Translations under genes and position numbers: made by a program | The notes under the pieces: generated by a model | What the model saw: the letters and a program-made list of their open reading frames with translations, nothing else | Told to the model about the DNA's origin: nothing | The model's database searches: none | Source: Diphasiastrum complanatum | Lineage: Eukaryota > Streptophyta > Lycopodiopsida > Lycopodiales > Lycopodiaceae | DNA: 64,000 nucleotides | NCBI GenBank assembly: GCA_029204225.1 | Contig: CM055096.1 | Span: 34,361,143 to 34,425,142 of the forward strand | Direction of reading: 5' to 3' | In this document: positions 33,792 to 46,937 of the stretch, one piece after another | How the letters are laid out: every line of letters starts with the position of its first letter | How positions within the stretch are numbered: the stretch's first letter is position 1

Positions 33792-33818
33792 CCCCCCCCC
33801 CCCCCCCCCCCCCCCCCC
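33792..33818. repeat. Poly-C run (27 bases)
   Basis: 27 consecutive C residues follow C-rich blocks; the minus strand could form a G-quadruplex. The length may be inexact because of sequencing limits. Confidence 0.85.
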
Positions 33819-34008
33819 TCTTCGCGCTTTCTTGGAAGGGGGTGTGTGTGCCATGGCCCCCCCGGGCCGCTGCGCCCCCAATCGGGCTAGCGGCCCAGGG
33901 GGTGGGAGAGTGAGCTCAAAAGGGGGGGCGGGGGGCATTGTTCCCACCTTTTTTTTGAATTTTTTTTTTTCATTTTGGGGGGGGGGACCCAATGAAATAT
34001 TGAGCCCC

Positions 34009-34152
<144 letters not shown>

Positions 34153-34159
34153 GCCGCAC

Positions 34160-37100
34160 GCCCCCATGTGCACACACAGACACACCATCGGCCGCCCTTC
34201 ATCAACGGGCCCACTTCGCTAGTTTATAAATAGAAAATTAAATGTGCCCATCTAAAGTTGTCACTCAATAAATTTAAAACTAGCATAATCATTTCACAAT
34301 GCATTTGGCAAATTAATGGCTATATTATGGTTTGCCATCTTATGCACATGGACAAGTTCTACATGCACCCCTATACATATAGAAAGTGTGTATATGTTTT
34401 ATATGTTATCATTAAAACAACCTTTGCATGGCCTAGCTACAAATCTAAAATAGAAAATCAATCAATGAGCTACACTAGCACAGCTTGTGAATTCATAAAA
34501 CTAACATATGTGTTTTTTGTAGGGACTACTAACATCATTTTGTGTAATATTTGCATTATGACATCAATAGACATTCACAAAGAAGGCTAACATGTTTGGG
34601 GTCTGTGGGGCTACTAAATGTACTTTGCACAGCTTACAATTCAAGCTTGAATCTTCATTGCCATAGGGACCACGACCCTTATGGAACTCAACTACGAGAG
34701 CAAACTACCACATGTACAATTTTACCAAACTATATGTATTTGGATGTACATATGCTCCCAACTTTGACACACCTACAAAATATTTGTGGACACATGTGGC
34801 ATAAGGAATCTCATTGGCATCATTGATGGCTACTATAGCAATGTACATTCATATACAAGATTGTGTCTCCAAAGAGCAAATACCACTCCACCTTAAACTC
34901 GAACTATGAAGTTTTCATGCATCTAGCGTGACAAAGACTCGAATGACCAACAGTAAAGTTACAAACACCACGGTTACAAAACATCATAGAATGTAATTCA
35001 TACTCACCCCCAAGGATGGGTATATATATTGGCATTTGAAATGAATCTTTTGTATAGTAGCTATAATGACCTACACAGCCGTAGCTCATCATCTCACACT
35101 CATGCTTGGTGTGGGCCCTAGGGGAAGAGGAACTCAATTGCACCACTTGTACCAGGGCACAAGGCCCAAGGATAATAGGCCTTCCATTGTGTAATGCCAT
35201 AGTTTTTTTTGGCTAAAATAGACCTTTTGGAATAAGATTAATGTGGACAATGGTTCATTGATGTTTGAAGTTTTGACATAATGGCTCTTTTTTAGAACAG
35301 AGATTAGATGTAAATACTTATAATCTACCATATGTGACTGCTTTGGAAGCTAATCAATGATTGAGAAATTCTGAGTAACATATTTTCTTTATTATTTGAA
35401 AGATATTTCATTTATGAGTAAATGATATAGGGTTCTCCGGCCTCTATATACATAATACAAGTAGGAGCATGGTCCACGATTAGATTTGTGTTAGGGTCAT
35501 ATTGTTATAGTAATGCCCAAGACTCTACTGCACGTGATAACAAATACTTGCAAAGTTGTAATCAAATTCATGATGATGTATCTAAGTTTGTGAATATTTT
35601 CATCCAAGGGATTGCCCACAAAAGCTCACAAAACTTTTGTCTTATTTGGAATATAATTGTCATCTTCTTTGAACTATAACTTTTTACACTAATGTATATC
35701 ACACATTTCATAGGTTATGTTGCATGATATAAGTGGATAAATAAGTCACTGTGTGAACACATTTTTCAATGTGTTTTAGAAATCATTTTCATTATTCTAA
35801 TTGTGAATATATTTTTACATAATTTGTTTAAGAAAAAAATCCCATACGAGAAAGAAAGATGCAAATGGACACTATGAAAAATTGATATAGGCATACTCAT
35901 GTGAATCAATTTGACAAGACTAAAGGTCCCAACTACCATCCATGCACCATCTGTACGACTATGTGAGATGATCCCAAATGTGATTATGAGGCCAATCAAG
36001 GAAGATTTCTCGTAAAGGAAGAATTTCATGTAAGGCTACTTGGAGTCAAAGGCCTCTTTCATTTTATGATGCACAAACATGGACAACAATTAAATCAAAG
36101 TAGTTCATCCAGTCATTTCAGATTGCATCTCCATGTGGCATGTCGAAAATGAGGAGTTTGTAGCTGATATTGGAGAAAGCCCAAAGTTGTCCCAATTGAG
36201 CAATCAGTTGCTTTTTGTTTGGGAAAAAAATAATAGTTTGAGAGCACTCATGTCAAAGATCAAAGAAGACAATAGTGTTTTTGTTTTTTCACATATTATC
36301 TTATCTTTTTATGGGTTTGACTGCATAAATAAAGATTATTCTTGTTTTTGGTTCTGCTCATTCAATTTTTATTATTATGAATGTAGCTTTTTAAATGAAG
36401 TATTGGCACTTCATGTGGATGCAACATTCATTAACTTTGAGAAGCAAGATGAGAGAGAACTACTATTGACCTTTACTAGAAATAAATAGGCATTTGTTCA
36501 AATTTGCTATAAATGCAAAGCCTTGTTTTCTTTCAATTAAATAAAATGGTGATATGTTAACTTGTATGTAGCATAGATTCAATGTAAAGTATATCAAAAC
36601 TATGCTACACAAACTTAGACCTACCCTCATTATTGTGTAGACAAAGCCAATGTCTTTTTAATAAGACCTTGTAAGATTGAAATTAGTCGGGTAGATCCAA
36701 CACGACAAAATCTAGTACAAATTGAATGCCAATGGTCAACACTAGATTGGTCACTGAGCTTGACCGTGAAAGGGACTTCCACTCATGGGTGGAAGGTTAA
36801 TGTTTAGAGATATGGCCTGAATTGCTAAATCAACTAACTATCTATACAAGCTGAAATTTTGTCATTAGAGCTTAATATCAAAGTTGTGACACTTAACCTT
36901 TCCATTTTTTTAGGAAAAACTACTAAATCAATGGAGGTGTCATGGATAAAATTAGCTGATAAAGGGACTCTTTTGAAGCACATACCCCATGAACATCTGA
37001 GTTGGATGACCAAAGAATTAGAAATAGAGACCAAGAGAGAATGAGCCCATATAAGATATTATGACTGCTCTTTAGCACTCTTGAGACATATCATCTTCAA

Positions 37101-37185
37101 GGTACATCACTTTTATTTTATGGTACAAGTTGTCACTAGGAAAATTGTCAAGGCATTCCATAAATAAATTTTAATCCATCGTTGG
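34160..37185. other. No gene recognised
   Basis: AT-rich DNA with scattered frames, the longest 110 and 118 codons (34258-34590 and 36133-36489), none with a family signature I recognise. The part nearest 37185 may belong to the neighbouring copia remnant. Confidence 0.4.
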
Positions 37186-37189
37186 ATAA

Positions 37190-38010
37190 ATGCAAGGCAA
37201 AATTTGTAGCCAAGAGTTACATGTAAAAAGAATGCATTGACTTTGAAGAGACATTCTCTCCAGTGGCTAAGATAGACACTATCATGTCCTTTGTTGATCT
37301 TGCCAATATAGTATGGATGAGCTCTTCAACTAATGGACATGAAATTAGCATCCTTGAGTAGATACATTGATGATGAGATCTATGTCACTCAACCAAGAGG
37401 ATTTGAGGCGAAAGGCAAGGAGTCGCATGAATGTAACCTATAGAAAGCCTTGTGGGGCTTAAACAAGTTCCTCGTGTGTGGTATTCAAACATTGACAAGT
37501 ATCACTTAAAGCAAGGGTTGGCAGATCCCACTGTGTACTTTCAGTGTGATGGTGAGATATTCATCTTTGATCTCTATGTTAACAACCTCATTATTACAAG
37601 TGGCAATATTGACCTAATTGATAAGGTCAGAAAAAAAAATTTCAAAAGAATTTGAGATGAAGGATCTAAAACAATTTCATTTTTATTTGGAAATCAAAAT
37701 TTGGAGGCAGGATAGCATGCTTGTAAATCGAAGCAAGTATTTGTATGAGCTACTTAGTAGATTTAGCATGCTTGATTGCAAAGTTGATGTCACTCAATGA
37801 ATCAAATTTGAAACTTCATTCAATAGAAAAAGAAGCAAAAATAGATGAGACTTCATTTAGACGGCTTGTCAGAAGTCTCATGTATGCTATCATGACTAGG
37901 CCTAATATCTCATACTTTGCTGGTACTATAAGTCAATTTAATTTACATCCTATATAATCACATTAGTTTGCAACTAAAATGTTTTAAAATATCTTAAAGG
38001 CATGTTCAAT
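37190..38010 (+). mobile_element. Ty1/copia reverse transcriptase remnant
   Basis: Successive frames give FEETFSPVAKIDTIMSFV, EIYVTQPRGFEAKGKE, KALWGLKQVPRVWYSNID, then FDLYVNNLIITSG (the usual YVDDLI box reads YVNNLI) and KEFEMKDLKQFHFYLEIKI. Stops and frameshifts make it inactive. No LTR is evident beside it. Confidence 0.85.
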
Positions 38011-38019
38011 TATGGGCTT

Positions 38020-40884
38020 TGTAAAAAAAGTGAAAATGAGTAGAGGGTAATCAAAACTATAACTTTGATACCATGTCAAAAATATTATAGTGGATTCACG
38101 GATTGAGGTGGATGAACAGTGGCAGCGAAAATCAAATGTGTCCAAAACTTGTAGTGCAACAATTAACAAGCAACAAATGATGAAGTTGAAAACCGTAATT
38201 ACAAGTAATAACATGAACCTACAATCAATGATATGAGAAAAAAATTTGAATACCCAAATTAAGTAAAATGACTTGTGAAAAGATCAAATTTTACAAAATT
38301 GAATAAATGCACAGTTGCTATGGAGATGCACTGGATCTACTCTCTATATGTTGTCTTTATAAGAGCGATCTGCTATTTGTAAATCTATAAATGTGCTGCT
38401 CTTTTGGTAATTTTAATCTTGGATATAATGTGAAGACATGAGAAAACCTAAACGAAGCAAAAAGTTAAGAATAGTTGGCTAAAGCACACTAAGTGCCCAA
38501 AGATTTCTCAATTAAAGTTGAAATAAGGAGAGTGAACCAACCAATTCAAGGTTGGAAAAAGGTCAAACAAAAATCAAGAAAACCAACAACCAACACACTT
38601 TGTTAAATGATAATTGTTTATTTTTTTAGCAACAATCCCTTCTTGTTAAATTCAATTATAGAAGCAACACCTCTAACGTCTTCTCTAAATGCAAGTCATT
38701 AGAACTAGATGTGATTCACCTTTTCCCTATTTACCATTTGTCTCTGTGGGATTCTATTTGTGATTTGTTTATAGCCAAATTTCGTGTTACGTCTATGAAC
38801 TTTTGTGACTCTAGCCTTCTACTTTATGATTTTGCTTTTGTAGACTCTTTTGCTAATAACTTTTGACAATGCCTCAGTCTTTTGGCATATTTTGTTGGAT
38901 AGAAATAAGAAAAATTTTATTGGGTATTATTATCATTTCCCCCTTGTTTTTTTTTTCTTAAAGAGGCAAATAAAGTTTGTGTATTTTGAGCAACTTTTTT
39001 TTTTTTGGTACTTTTGTAAAAAGTTCTTAATCTAGGGTTAATATTTTTGAGAGAAAAAAATGATGTGCAATTGACTTTTATTTCTTATCGAATTTACGTC
39101 TTCAACTACATGGTGAAATAATGTTGGGTTATCATAAAGTGGATGATAACACTCAAGAGACCATATACTTTTATACTAGAAAAAAAGAAATGAGTGGCGA
39201 CAACATTCTCAACCTTCGTCGAGGAGAGAGATGTAATAGCTTGCTTTCTACTATAGCAGTCGATACATCCATGATCACGAAGGGAAGAATCGCCAAATAT
39301 AGTTGTGGATCATCTTAGTTCCAAGCTCAGTTAGTGATAAAATCTCCAATCATGTTAGATGTCTTCTATAATTGGCTACAATGAATCCCTTAGTAGGAAG
39401 TTGTTTTGAGGTAGGTACTTTTGGACTTTTTTTTGTATGTTTGTGATTTAGTGCCATAAATTTAGGGAACCAATGCACCAAGTACCTAAAATGGACTTGA
39501 ATTTTTTCACTTACTTCATGTACAATGATATTCACACATGCCATCCTTGTTGGATTATTCTCCTATAATCCTAATCTACATCCATTCATTTATCCAACTC
39601 TGCAGTTTTACTCATTCTTTTACATAGTTTGCAGAAATACAAGTGAATTGAACAACAGGTGGCTTCGACATACTCAACTATCAAAGGATTGTCGAAGGTT
39701 AACTGGATCAAGTTTCAGTTCGTTATGATGATTATTATTTTTCCTAACTGGATAAGTGATAGCGCATAGTGGCTAAGTGTCGATTGCGACCTATGACCTA
39801 ATTAGTTGCCCTAATTGGATAAGCCTAAACAACATTCCTCATTATTATAAATAGTTAATCATTTGATAAAAAGATATAGAAGAAGTGATGGTCTATTTTT
39901 TTAATATTGCTATCAGCGCTTACTGCTTATCAAAGGAAGTGCATTAGATAGAGTTATCAATTACTTAGAGATAGTTTGGAGTATGCGGCTGCATTCGCTA
40001 TTGTTTTGTACTCGCATCATTTGATTTGTACATGCTACTTACTGAATCAATCATATCTTCTTATTGTGCTCAATATTATGTCGAAATGTATGCATGCTTC
40101 TTTGAAGCTATTTGTGTCTGATAAATCTCTTATTGTTTGGTCTGAATTGTCAAATGTTTCAATACTGCAATATTCTATATATATCACTTTTACTCTATAA
40201 TTGTTTTTCTACAAAATCAGTTTAGTACTAATGATTTCAAAGTTAGTTACTAAAGGTTCGAATGTGACGATTGTCGCAATAGCTTTGTTCGTCTTTTTGA
40301 TAGGCGTAGTCATGCATTAGAAGAAGGATTCTTCCGTAGAGCTTGACAGCATTGAAAATCAAACATAATGGACCTTACATGAATTACCATCAAAAAACTA
40401 GCAAGAACGATGATTATGCAAGTGTTTATGATCAAATCGGGCTTCACACATGTGAATGACAGCTTGTTGTACGAACATAATCTTGGGCATAAGTTCTAAT
40501 AGTGATTACCACATTAGACTACAAAATTGCAAGACAAATGAGAGAAATTTTTGTTTGGTGCAAAACTAGTTCTATTTTCTCCTTGGATTTCTATACAAAA
40601 TGGCCTTCTCAATGGAGTATTTACATGATGGAGGGAGAAAGACTTTATATGGACTCTTTCACACGTGTGGGGATGCTGCATGCCACTTTTAGTGCCTCAT
40701 CATCATTCATTGATTTTGCACCACCTAGAAACCTAGAAATTGCCAAATGTCACTCCACATGTGTGGGATGACCTTATGTACATAATTTTGGCCTACATCA
40801 AGCTATTTTTTGCATAATTCTTGCAGATAGTGCATCTGTCAACTTTGACTTTACTACTATGATTCATCTTCCCTTCTTCTAACA
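38020..40884. other. No gene recognised; may contain the 5' LTR of the next element
   Basis: AT-rich, few frames. The last several hundred bases before 40885 should be the LTR belonging to the primer site there, ending CTAACA, but the left LTR end could not be set because no second copy is present. Confidence 0.4.
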
Positions 40885-42205
40885 TGGTATCAGAGCTTTC
40901 ATTCTTAATTCATTGACTCATCGACAGACTAACTTCCAGATGGATTCTCAAAACAAAGATGGTCTCATAGCAGATAAGTTGAATGGATCCAATTACTATT
41001 TGTGAAAATTTAAGATGAAGACCTTGCTAATTGCCAACGAGTTGTGGGATGTTGTCACAGACATCAAATTGAAGCTTGAAGATGACACAACCGACTCTAA
41101 ATGGAAATCGAAGGATGGTAAAGCTTTCACGCTCATCATTCTCAATATATCAGACATTTATATTGGACATATATCTGAAGCTCAAACTTTGAAAGAAGTA
41201 TGGGACATCCTGAGCTCTCTATATGACGTGACTTCCAAGTCGCATCTCAAAAAGAAGTTCTTCTCACTCAAGATGTCAAATAACAATTTGCTTCAGAGTC
41301 ACGTTACCCAGTCTAGGAATGTCTTGGCAAATGTGGGATTGACTATCGACTATCAAGATGCAATAATGACATTGTTATGGAGCTTGTCTTCTACATATGA
41401 AAACAGCGTGATGATCATGACGACACACTCAGATTTAATTCTCACCAAAGTTATCACTATGTTGTTGTAGGAAGACAATTGAATAAGTCAAGACACCTCT
41501 TGACTTCATTATCTCATGCTCTATATGTCAACAAAGACTCGAAACGACAGAAGAAGAAAAGCTCTAAGTAGTTTGCATTAAATCAAAAGCCGACACAAAG
41601 TCAAGAGCAATTATCGAATCCACAATCAAAAAGCAAGATTTTATATAAGTATTGCAAATGTACTAATCATGAGATCCAAGATTGCATGATATTAAAAGCA
41701 AAATATGCCAACAAGTGAATGCAGTCACAATATTATCTCAATCTCCTACACCCGACATGGAAGAAGGTGCATTTATGGTTAGAGACCAAAAGGCACAAGT
41801 CAATAATTCCTTGTTTCTAGATTTTGAAGCTACCCAATATATGACCAGTCATCATGAACATTTGCACTCCTATACATCTTATATTAAAAATAAATTTGTT
41901 CATCTTGGCAATGATAGTACACATACTATCAAAGGTGGAGGCACTATAAGATTGAAGTTCTAGCATGACCAATCCAAACCACTATCGAATATTTTGTATG
42001 TATCTAAACTCTCTACAAATCTATTGTCAGTAAGTAGAATTATCGATTTAGGTCATAGGGTAGAATTTGAGTTTGATCAATGTCGAATTTTCGATAGGAC
42101 AAATAAAATTTTTGCACTCGACAAGGGGCATGTGTTGGATTTATTTCTCTACTCTCCTAAATTCCATGCTAATCTAGTCGCAAAGGCTGCAAAAAATACT
42201 CTATA
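40885..42205 (+). mobile_element. Ty1/copia element, 5' part (primer site, gag, protease)
   Basis: TGGTATCAGAGC at 40885-40896 is a Met-tRNA primer site. The gag (41015-41470) has the UBN2-type copia pattern LKEVWDILSSLYDVTSKSHL. A finger-like CKYCKCTNHEIQDC (about 41650) and a protease-like part (41760-42205: FLDFEATQYMTSH, LYVSKLSTNLLSVSRI) follow. The usual D-S-G of the protease reads DFEA, and stops at 41470 and 41963 break the frame. Integrase and beyond are missing. Confidence 0.85.
41015..41470 (+). pseudogene. Copia gag (UBN2-type) remnant
   Basis: This 151-residue frame begins MKTLLIANELWDVV and continues with ISEAQTLKEVWDILSSLY, typical of copia gag. A stop codon (TGA) sits just 5' of it, at the usual YYLWK position (SNYYL then stop), so the real start further 5' is lost. 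Confidence 0.85.
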
Positions 42206-42235
42206 ACTAAATACAAGAATGATAATGGCAACTAC

Positions 42236-42325
42236 CTTGGCCGACTTGTCAAGGAAGCCTGACCTGGCCGACTTGTCGAGGAAGCCCAACTTGTTAAGGA
42301 AGCCCGACTTGGCCGACTTGTCGAC
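42236..42325. repeat. Short tandem repeat, unit about 20-24 bases
   Basis: Four imperfect copies of a unit like GCCGACTTGTCAAGGAAGCC follow the copia protease remnant. Confidence 0.75.
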
Positions 42326-42349
42326 TTCATCAACTTTATTGACTATCAG

Positions 42350-43256
42350 TAGTGACATACTCGACTCCAAATAGTCGAAGCCTTCTCACGTCCACTTCAT
42401 GTACTGTACAACTAGTTTGACGATGACAACAACAGTCACGATCTACTCTAGACAGCACGACGACTCCATGCCATCTTCTTTTACTTGCATCTACATTAAT
42501 GCAAATTTTATATAGATGATCATTATAATAATATACTTGAATATACGAGAGTTATCAGAGACAAACACTGTAGATGCTCTCACGCATCGATTCTTTCTTT
42601 TCAAACTGATTGTCAGTAATAAGCTCATAGCTTTTACAAAGTGGAGTTAACTTCTTGAACATGTGATTTTGCCCACAATTGTCCTGTGCTCACATCATCA
42701 ATCTGACTTGTATTTTCATACATATCAATATGAATCAACTGTTGTCTTGTTGTTGCATTCAGATCTTTGTTTTGGAGAGTTTGCAGATCCCAAGACAATC
42801 CTAACCATAGTTAATAAGTGAGAGAGATTTGGCACCCTGCGTATTTAAGTCCAACCCAATGATCACATAGTTATTGATTAGTTAGAAGTTAATAAAAGAA
42901 ATTTAGTCCTTTTTGCGAAACTTTTAATGTCGCAAGGCCTAATAGTCAAGTTAGTGAAGAAAAAGGACTCCCCCCAATTTTCGAATAATAATAAGGGACG
43001 TGGAGATTGGCCAATAGGATTTGAGGCCAAAGCCTTAAAATCCACTATACATAGTGTTGGATTCGCGTTATTTTGTACATTCACTTTCACTTCAATAAAG
43101 CAGGTGGATCCTCTTTCAAATGGGAATGGAATTTCCTTGCTCTTCTTCTTTCTTTTTCCATCTCTCATGTTTTCTTTGGATTTGCTAATTGTTGGGTTTG
43201 ATACTTGAGCTTGGATCTAGGGTTGAAGCTGGATAGGAAATATCCCGGTACAATTT
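42350..43256. other. Probably LTR sequence of the following gypsy element
   Basis: No coding family is seen. The stretch ends CCCGGTACA just before the primer site at 43257 and has a TATTTAA box near 42840 and AATAAA near 43096, as expected of an LTR. The left end is not determined. Confidence 0.4.
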
Positions 43257-43274
43257 TGGCACCGTTGCTAGGGA
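43257..43274 (+). other. Primer binding site resembling Asp-tRNA type, mutated
   Basis: TGGCACCGTTGCTAGGGA differs from the TGGCGCCGTTGCCGGGGA site common in Athila/Tat-type gypsy elements by three transitions. Confidence 0.7.
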
Positions 43275-44445
43275 GCTACGCCAATTTTTCATTTTTCAAC
43301 ATGTTCTCGATCTGTGCTTAGATGTTAAATTGTATTTAGGCATCTTGTCTTGGCATAATAGTGTTAAAATTGTATTTTAGGGTTAATTTGGAAGAGATTC
43401 TCTTGATTTATATGGATTTCTTTGCTTGAAATCTATTTTAATTGTTGATCGGGGAAAGCTAGACATATCACCATTCCTAATATCCAATTGGATCTGATAA
43501 AATCAGAGAAATAAAAAAAAAAATTGTTCATTTTTGCTATTTTGGTGACAAAATGATGTAGTGAAGCTACAGTTTGAAGGGCAAATTTTTTTTAATAGCC
43601 AATTTCCAGAAATTGAACAAAAACCACCAAAAAAAAGTGAAAAAAAATCCCTAAAGATAAAAAAAATACTGAAAACCAACCTTCACCTGGTCTATTGTAC
43701 ATAGATTTGACCCAGATCTATTTATAGCCATGTCAGCGAATTCCCTTGAACCTTCAAATTCACAGTCAGTCCATCATACTATTTTTGATAATTAGTAAGT
43801 TGGGTGAACGATAAGTCAAGGTTAGTTGTTATACTGAGCTATTTTTGTCAAAAAAATGTTCTTTTCTTTAAAAGTAACAATATCACTCTTGATCCTTCGC
43901 CGATTTTTTTGAGGGTTCCAAATATAGCAATTTATCATTTTGGGGTTCGGCATCAATATTACTCAAAAAGTCTTTCTTAATCTTCTCCAGGCTGCAAAAA
44001 GTCATTGTTCGCCAAAAAAAAACCTTTGTCAGTTCTACCCGAGCATCATCATTATCAGATATACCTATTGTCAATCAAGCGAAGGTTAATTTTTCTAGAT
44101 TTGTCAAAAATAGACAGATAAGTGATCTCTTATCCAAAATAGTATTGAGATAACCCTCGCTAAGTCATCCTTCGCCAAGGGAACCTTCGTCGGTACTATT
44201 TTTGAGTTTGGATCTATCAGATCTAGCTACTGCCAAATTTGTTTAAGATTTTGTTATAGTTTGTCATTGATTTAGATAAATTCATATTTTTACAGTGTTG
44301 ATCGCTTGATCAAGATCTTTTTTTCAAATCAAAACCTGATTATTGTCAAGTGATAAAGTTTTATAGATTCGATCGGAGATAGGGACTAGGTGAAAAATCT
44401 AGATCTAATCTCATTCCTATTTTTCTTCTGAAGGGATTTGGAAGC
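43275..44445 (+). other. Leader of the gypsy element, no coding signal
   Basis: AT-rich sequence with A-runs between primer site and gag. No reading frame of note on the plus strand. Confidence 0.45.
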
Positions 44446-45757
44446 ATGACTGATTTAGATTATGAACCTGAACTACTTGATCCTCCATTTGTTGCTCTAC
44501 AAGTTGTTGTTAGAAGAACACCTCGTCTAGAGTTGCCAAAGTATAATGGGTTATCTGATCTAGTTAGATTTCTCAAAATCTTTGCTAAATCGTGTGAGGT
44601 TTATGGAGAAGTTTTTCCACATGATAAACTTTAGCTATTTCCTATGTCCTTAACTGGAGCGGCACAAGATTGGTTTTAAAACCAAGATGAGACTTAATGT
44701 ATGGATTGGAAAGTAGTTAAAATTTCCCTAATTACGAGATTTAAACCCAAGAAGTCCTTGGAAGATCTTTTTCTTTTTTGAAGTAAAATTAAAATGGGAA
44801 AGATGGAAGGGATGCGAGATTACATTGAATGGGTCAAGCATCTTAGATCAGAGTGTGATCCTGAACTAATTAATAATGATGCTATGATTATGTGGTTCAT
44901 AGCAGGTCTACCTAAGAATATCAGACGAGAACTTAAATGTCGATCAGATTACACGTCATTACAAGTTGCAATGGATGATGCAATACGCGAAGAGGATGAA
45001 GATTCAGATGATGAACCAAATATTGGCATGCTGCCATACACAACTAGGTAAACAACTACAACATCCACAACTATTGCATCTACGAACATCAATGCAACAG
45101 CCGAGTTGATGATGAATGAGTTCAAGAAACTTGGTCAAAAACGACAGATGTAGCTAGAGAAATTACAGTCACAGTTTGATGCAAAGTTGAAAGCATTGGA
45201 AGAGCAACAAGCCAAGAGCGATAAAACAACTTATAAGATGGCTAAGACATTTCCTAGTAGAGAAAATGTTTGGTGTGCAATTTGTGCTGGAAAGCACACC
45301 AAAAATGCATATCCAACAATGCAATATAGAGATAATCCAAAGGGACCTGATGCTAAGGCTCATGGCCTTGATTTTCAGAATGATTAGCTTTGCCAACTCC
45401 TCTGGTACAACATGTTCCTTCTGCGAATATGATGGAACCAGAACCTTCGGTTCATAATGACCAATGGAATTACAATATTGAACAAGATATTGGTTCTTCA
45501 GAGCAATACACTATCTATGTTGAATCATAGAATTGTTGAATGTCCAAATAAAGGAAAGTTTACTCCTTTTTGTCGGGAATGCATTATGAGATTTGTTATG
45601 AGGACTGTCCAGCAAGACCAAAACCACCGCCGATAACTGCTCCTTTGAATATGATTACAAATAAGCAATGGCCAGCAGTCCACCAACCGATTGAACCAAG
45701 TGCACAAGTGATGGTTGTTGTGAAAGATTTCAGATCCTTAAGATCCAATCTACTTGA
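44446..45757 (+). pseudogene. Ty3/gypsy gag remnant
   Basis: Open pieces read LELPKYNGLSDLVRFLKIF, LTGAAQDWF, MRDYIEWVKHLRSECDPEL and WFIAGLPKNIRRELK, a retrotransposon gag core. A broken knuckle, CAICAGKHTKNAYP, has Tyr where the last Cys should be; CPNKGKFTPFC follows. Stops at 44635, about 44680, 45049 and 45388 break it. The match ends where the next LTR begins at 45759, so it is truncated by that insertion or an older deletion. Confidence 0.8.
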
Positions 45758-45758
45758 A

Positions 45759-46368
45759 TGATCTTTGGTTAGAAAGAGAAATACACTACCAATTTCACCA
45801 ATGTAGAAAAATCAGCATCTACACACAATTTGAGATGCAAACACTAATAGAACTTGATCAAACTTGAATGAAATGACTATGTACTATTGCTGTCCGTACA
45901 AAACCAGCAAGCTACTGTATTTCACATGTGTGGATCCAAAAATAGCAAATATAGATCTTTCTACACATAGAATTGCAAGCAATCACCAAGATAGTGCACC
46001 AACGGATAGTAGAACCCAAGGGAACCATGTATAAGCATGAAATGAGATAGAGAAGAGAGAAGATGACTCTCTCCATGAGTTACATCCTTTTATAGCAGGT
46101 CCAAACCCTATTTGGCCACTTGGCTTTCCCACCAAAATGCTAACCCTACCAATTTTGGGTCTAGATTCAATGTACCCAGCTTACTCAAATTGAATCTACT
46201 CAAACTCGCATTCTATCTTTCCCACACTTTCAAAAAGTGTTTATTCAAATGAAATTTAGACTAATGAACTTTGAAAAGCCAACCTCTAAGTCTAAAACAA
46301 GTTTTGGCCTCAATATGCCAAATATGGAAATATTGCAAAATGTGATGAAACTAGTTGAATCTTTCACA
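45759..46368 (-). repeat. 3' LTR of the copia element (left end tentative)
   Basis: On the minus strand it starts TGTGAAAGATTCAACTAG right after the polypurine tract and has a TATAAAAGG box near 46093. The end ...CCAAAGATCA at 45759 is a guess based on TG...CA ends and on the break in the neighbouring gag. Confidence 0.55.
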
Positions 46369-46825
46369 CTCCCTCTTCAACTAGTTTTAGCATAGACTTT
46401 GATAATACTCCAAGTGAAGTCCTATGCTTCATGAACAAGTCTTTTTCCAATGCTTTGGTGAAGATATCAGCTACACATTCCCTTGAAGGCACATGTTGAA
46501 GCTCCACCTCCTTTGCAATGACTCGCTCCCTCACAAAATGATATTGTATCTCAATATGCTTGCTCCTAGCATGAAAGATAGGATTGGATGCCATTCTTTG
46601 GGCTGATTGATTGTCACAAAAGATGATTGGGCTCTCTGAAAAATCCAGCAAGTGAAGATCCTTGATCATCCTCTTGATCCATACCATCTCCTTTGTGCAA
46701 TGTGTAAGAGCTTTGTACTCGGCCTCACTAGATGACAATGAGATAGTGGCTTGTTTCTTTGACATCCATGATATAGCTCCATCACCTATGAAAATACAAT
46801 AAGAACTAATGGATTTCCTATCCAT
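46364..46825 (-). CDS. Copia RNase H
   Basis: This 153-residue frame reads DRKSISSYCIFIGDGAISW, KKQATISLSSSEAEYKALTH, CDNQSAQRMASNP, HARSKHIEIQYHFVRE and DIFTKALEKDLF, the complete downstream half of copia RNase H with its SSSEAEY and DNQSA motifs. The same domain extends 5' to about 46950 (RYIIGTRDFGILYEG), broken by one stop at about 46845 and a small frameshift. Confidence 0.92.
   Translation of the reverse strand: MDRKSISSYCIFIGDGAISWMSKKQATISLSSSEAEYKALTHCTKEMVWIKRMIKDLHLLDFSESPIIFCDNQSAQRMASNPIFHARSKHIEIQYHFVRERVIAKEVELQHVPSRECVADIFTKALEKDLFMKHRTSLGVLSKSMLKLVEEGV
46369..46381 (-). other. Polypurine tract of the copia element
   Basis: GTTGAAGAGGGAG on the minus strand lies directly 5' of the LTR; the RNase H frame reads through it and stops within the LTR's first bases. 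Confidence 0.8.
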
Positions 46826-46937
46826 TACATCTCCAGCATAGTCCTAATCTGAAAATCCAAAAAGATTAGGTGATGATCCCTCATACAATATGCCAAAATC
46901 TCGAGTTCCAATGATGTACCTCAAATAAATCGCTTTC

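Noticed and set aside
34258-36489. Frames of 110 and 118 codons
   Set aside because: Low-complexity, AT-rich translation without any motif; likely chance.
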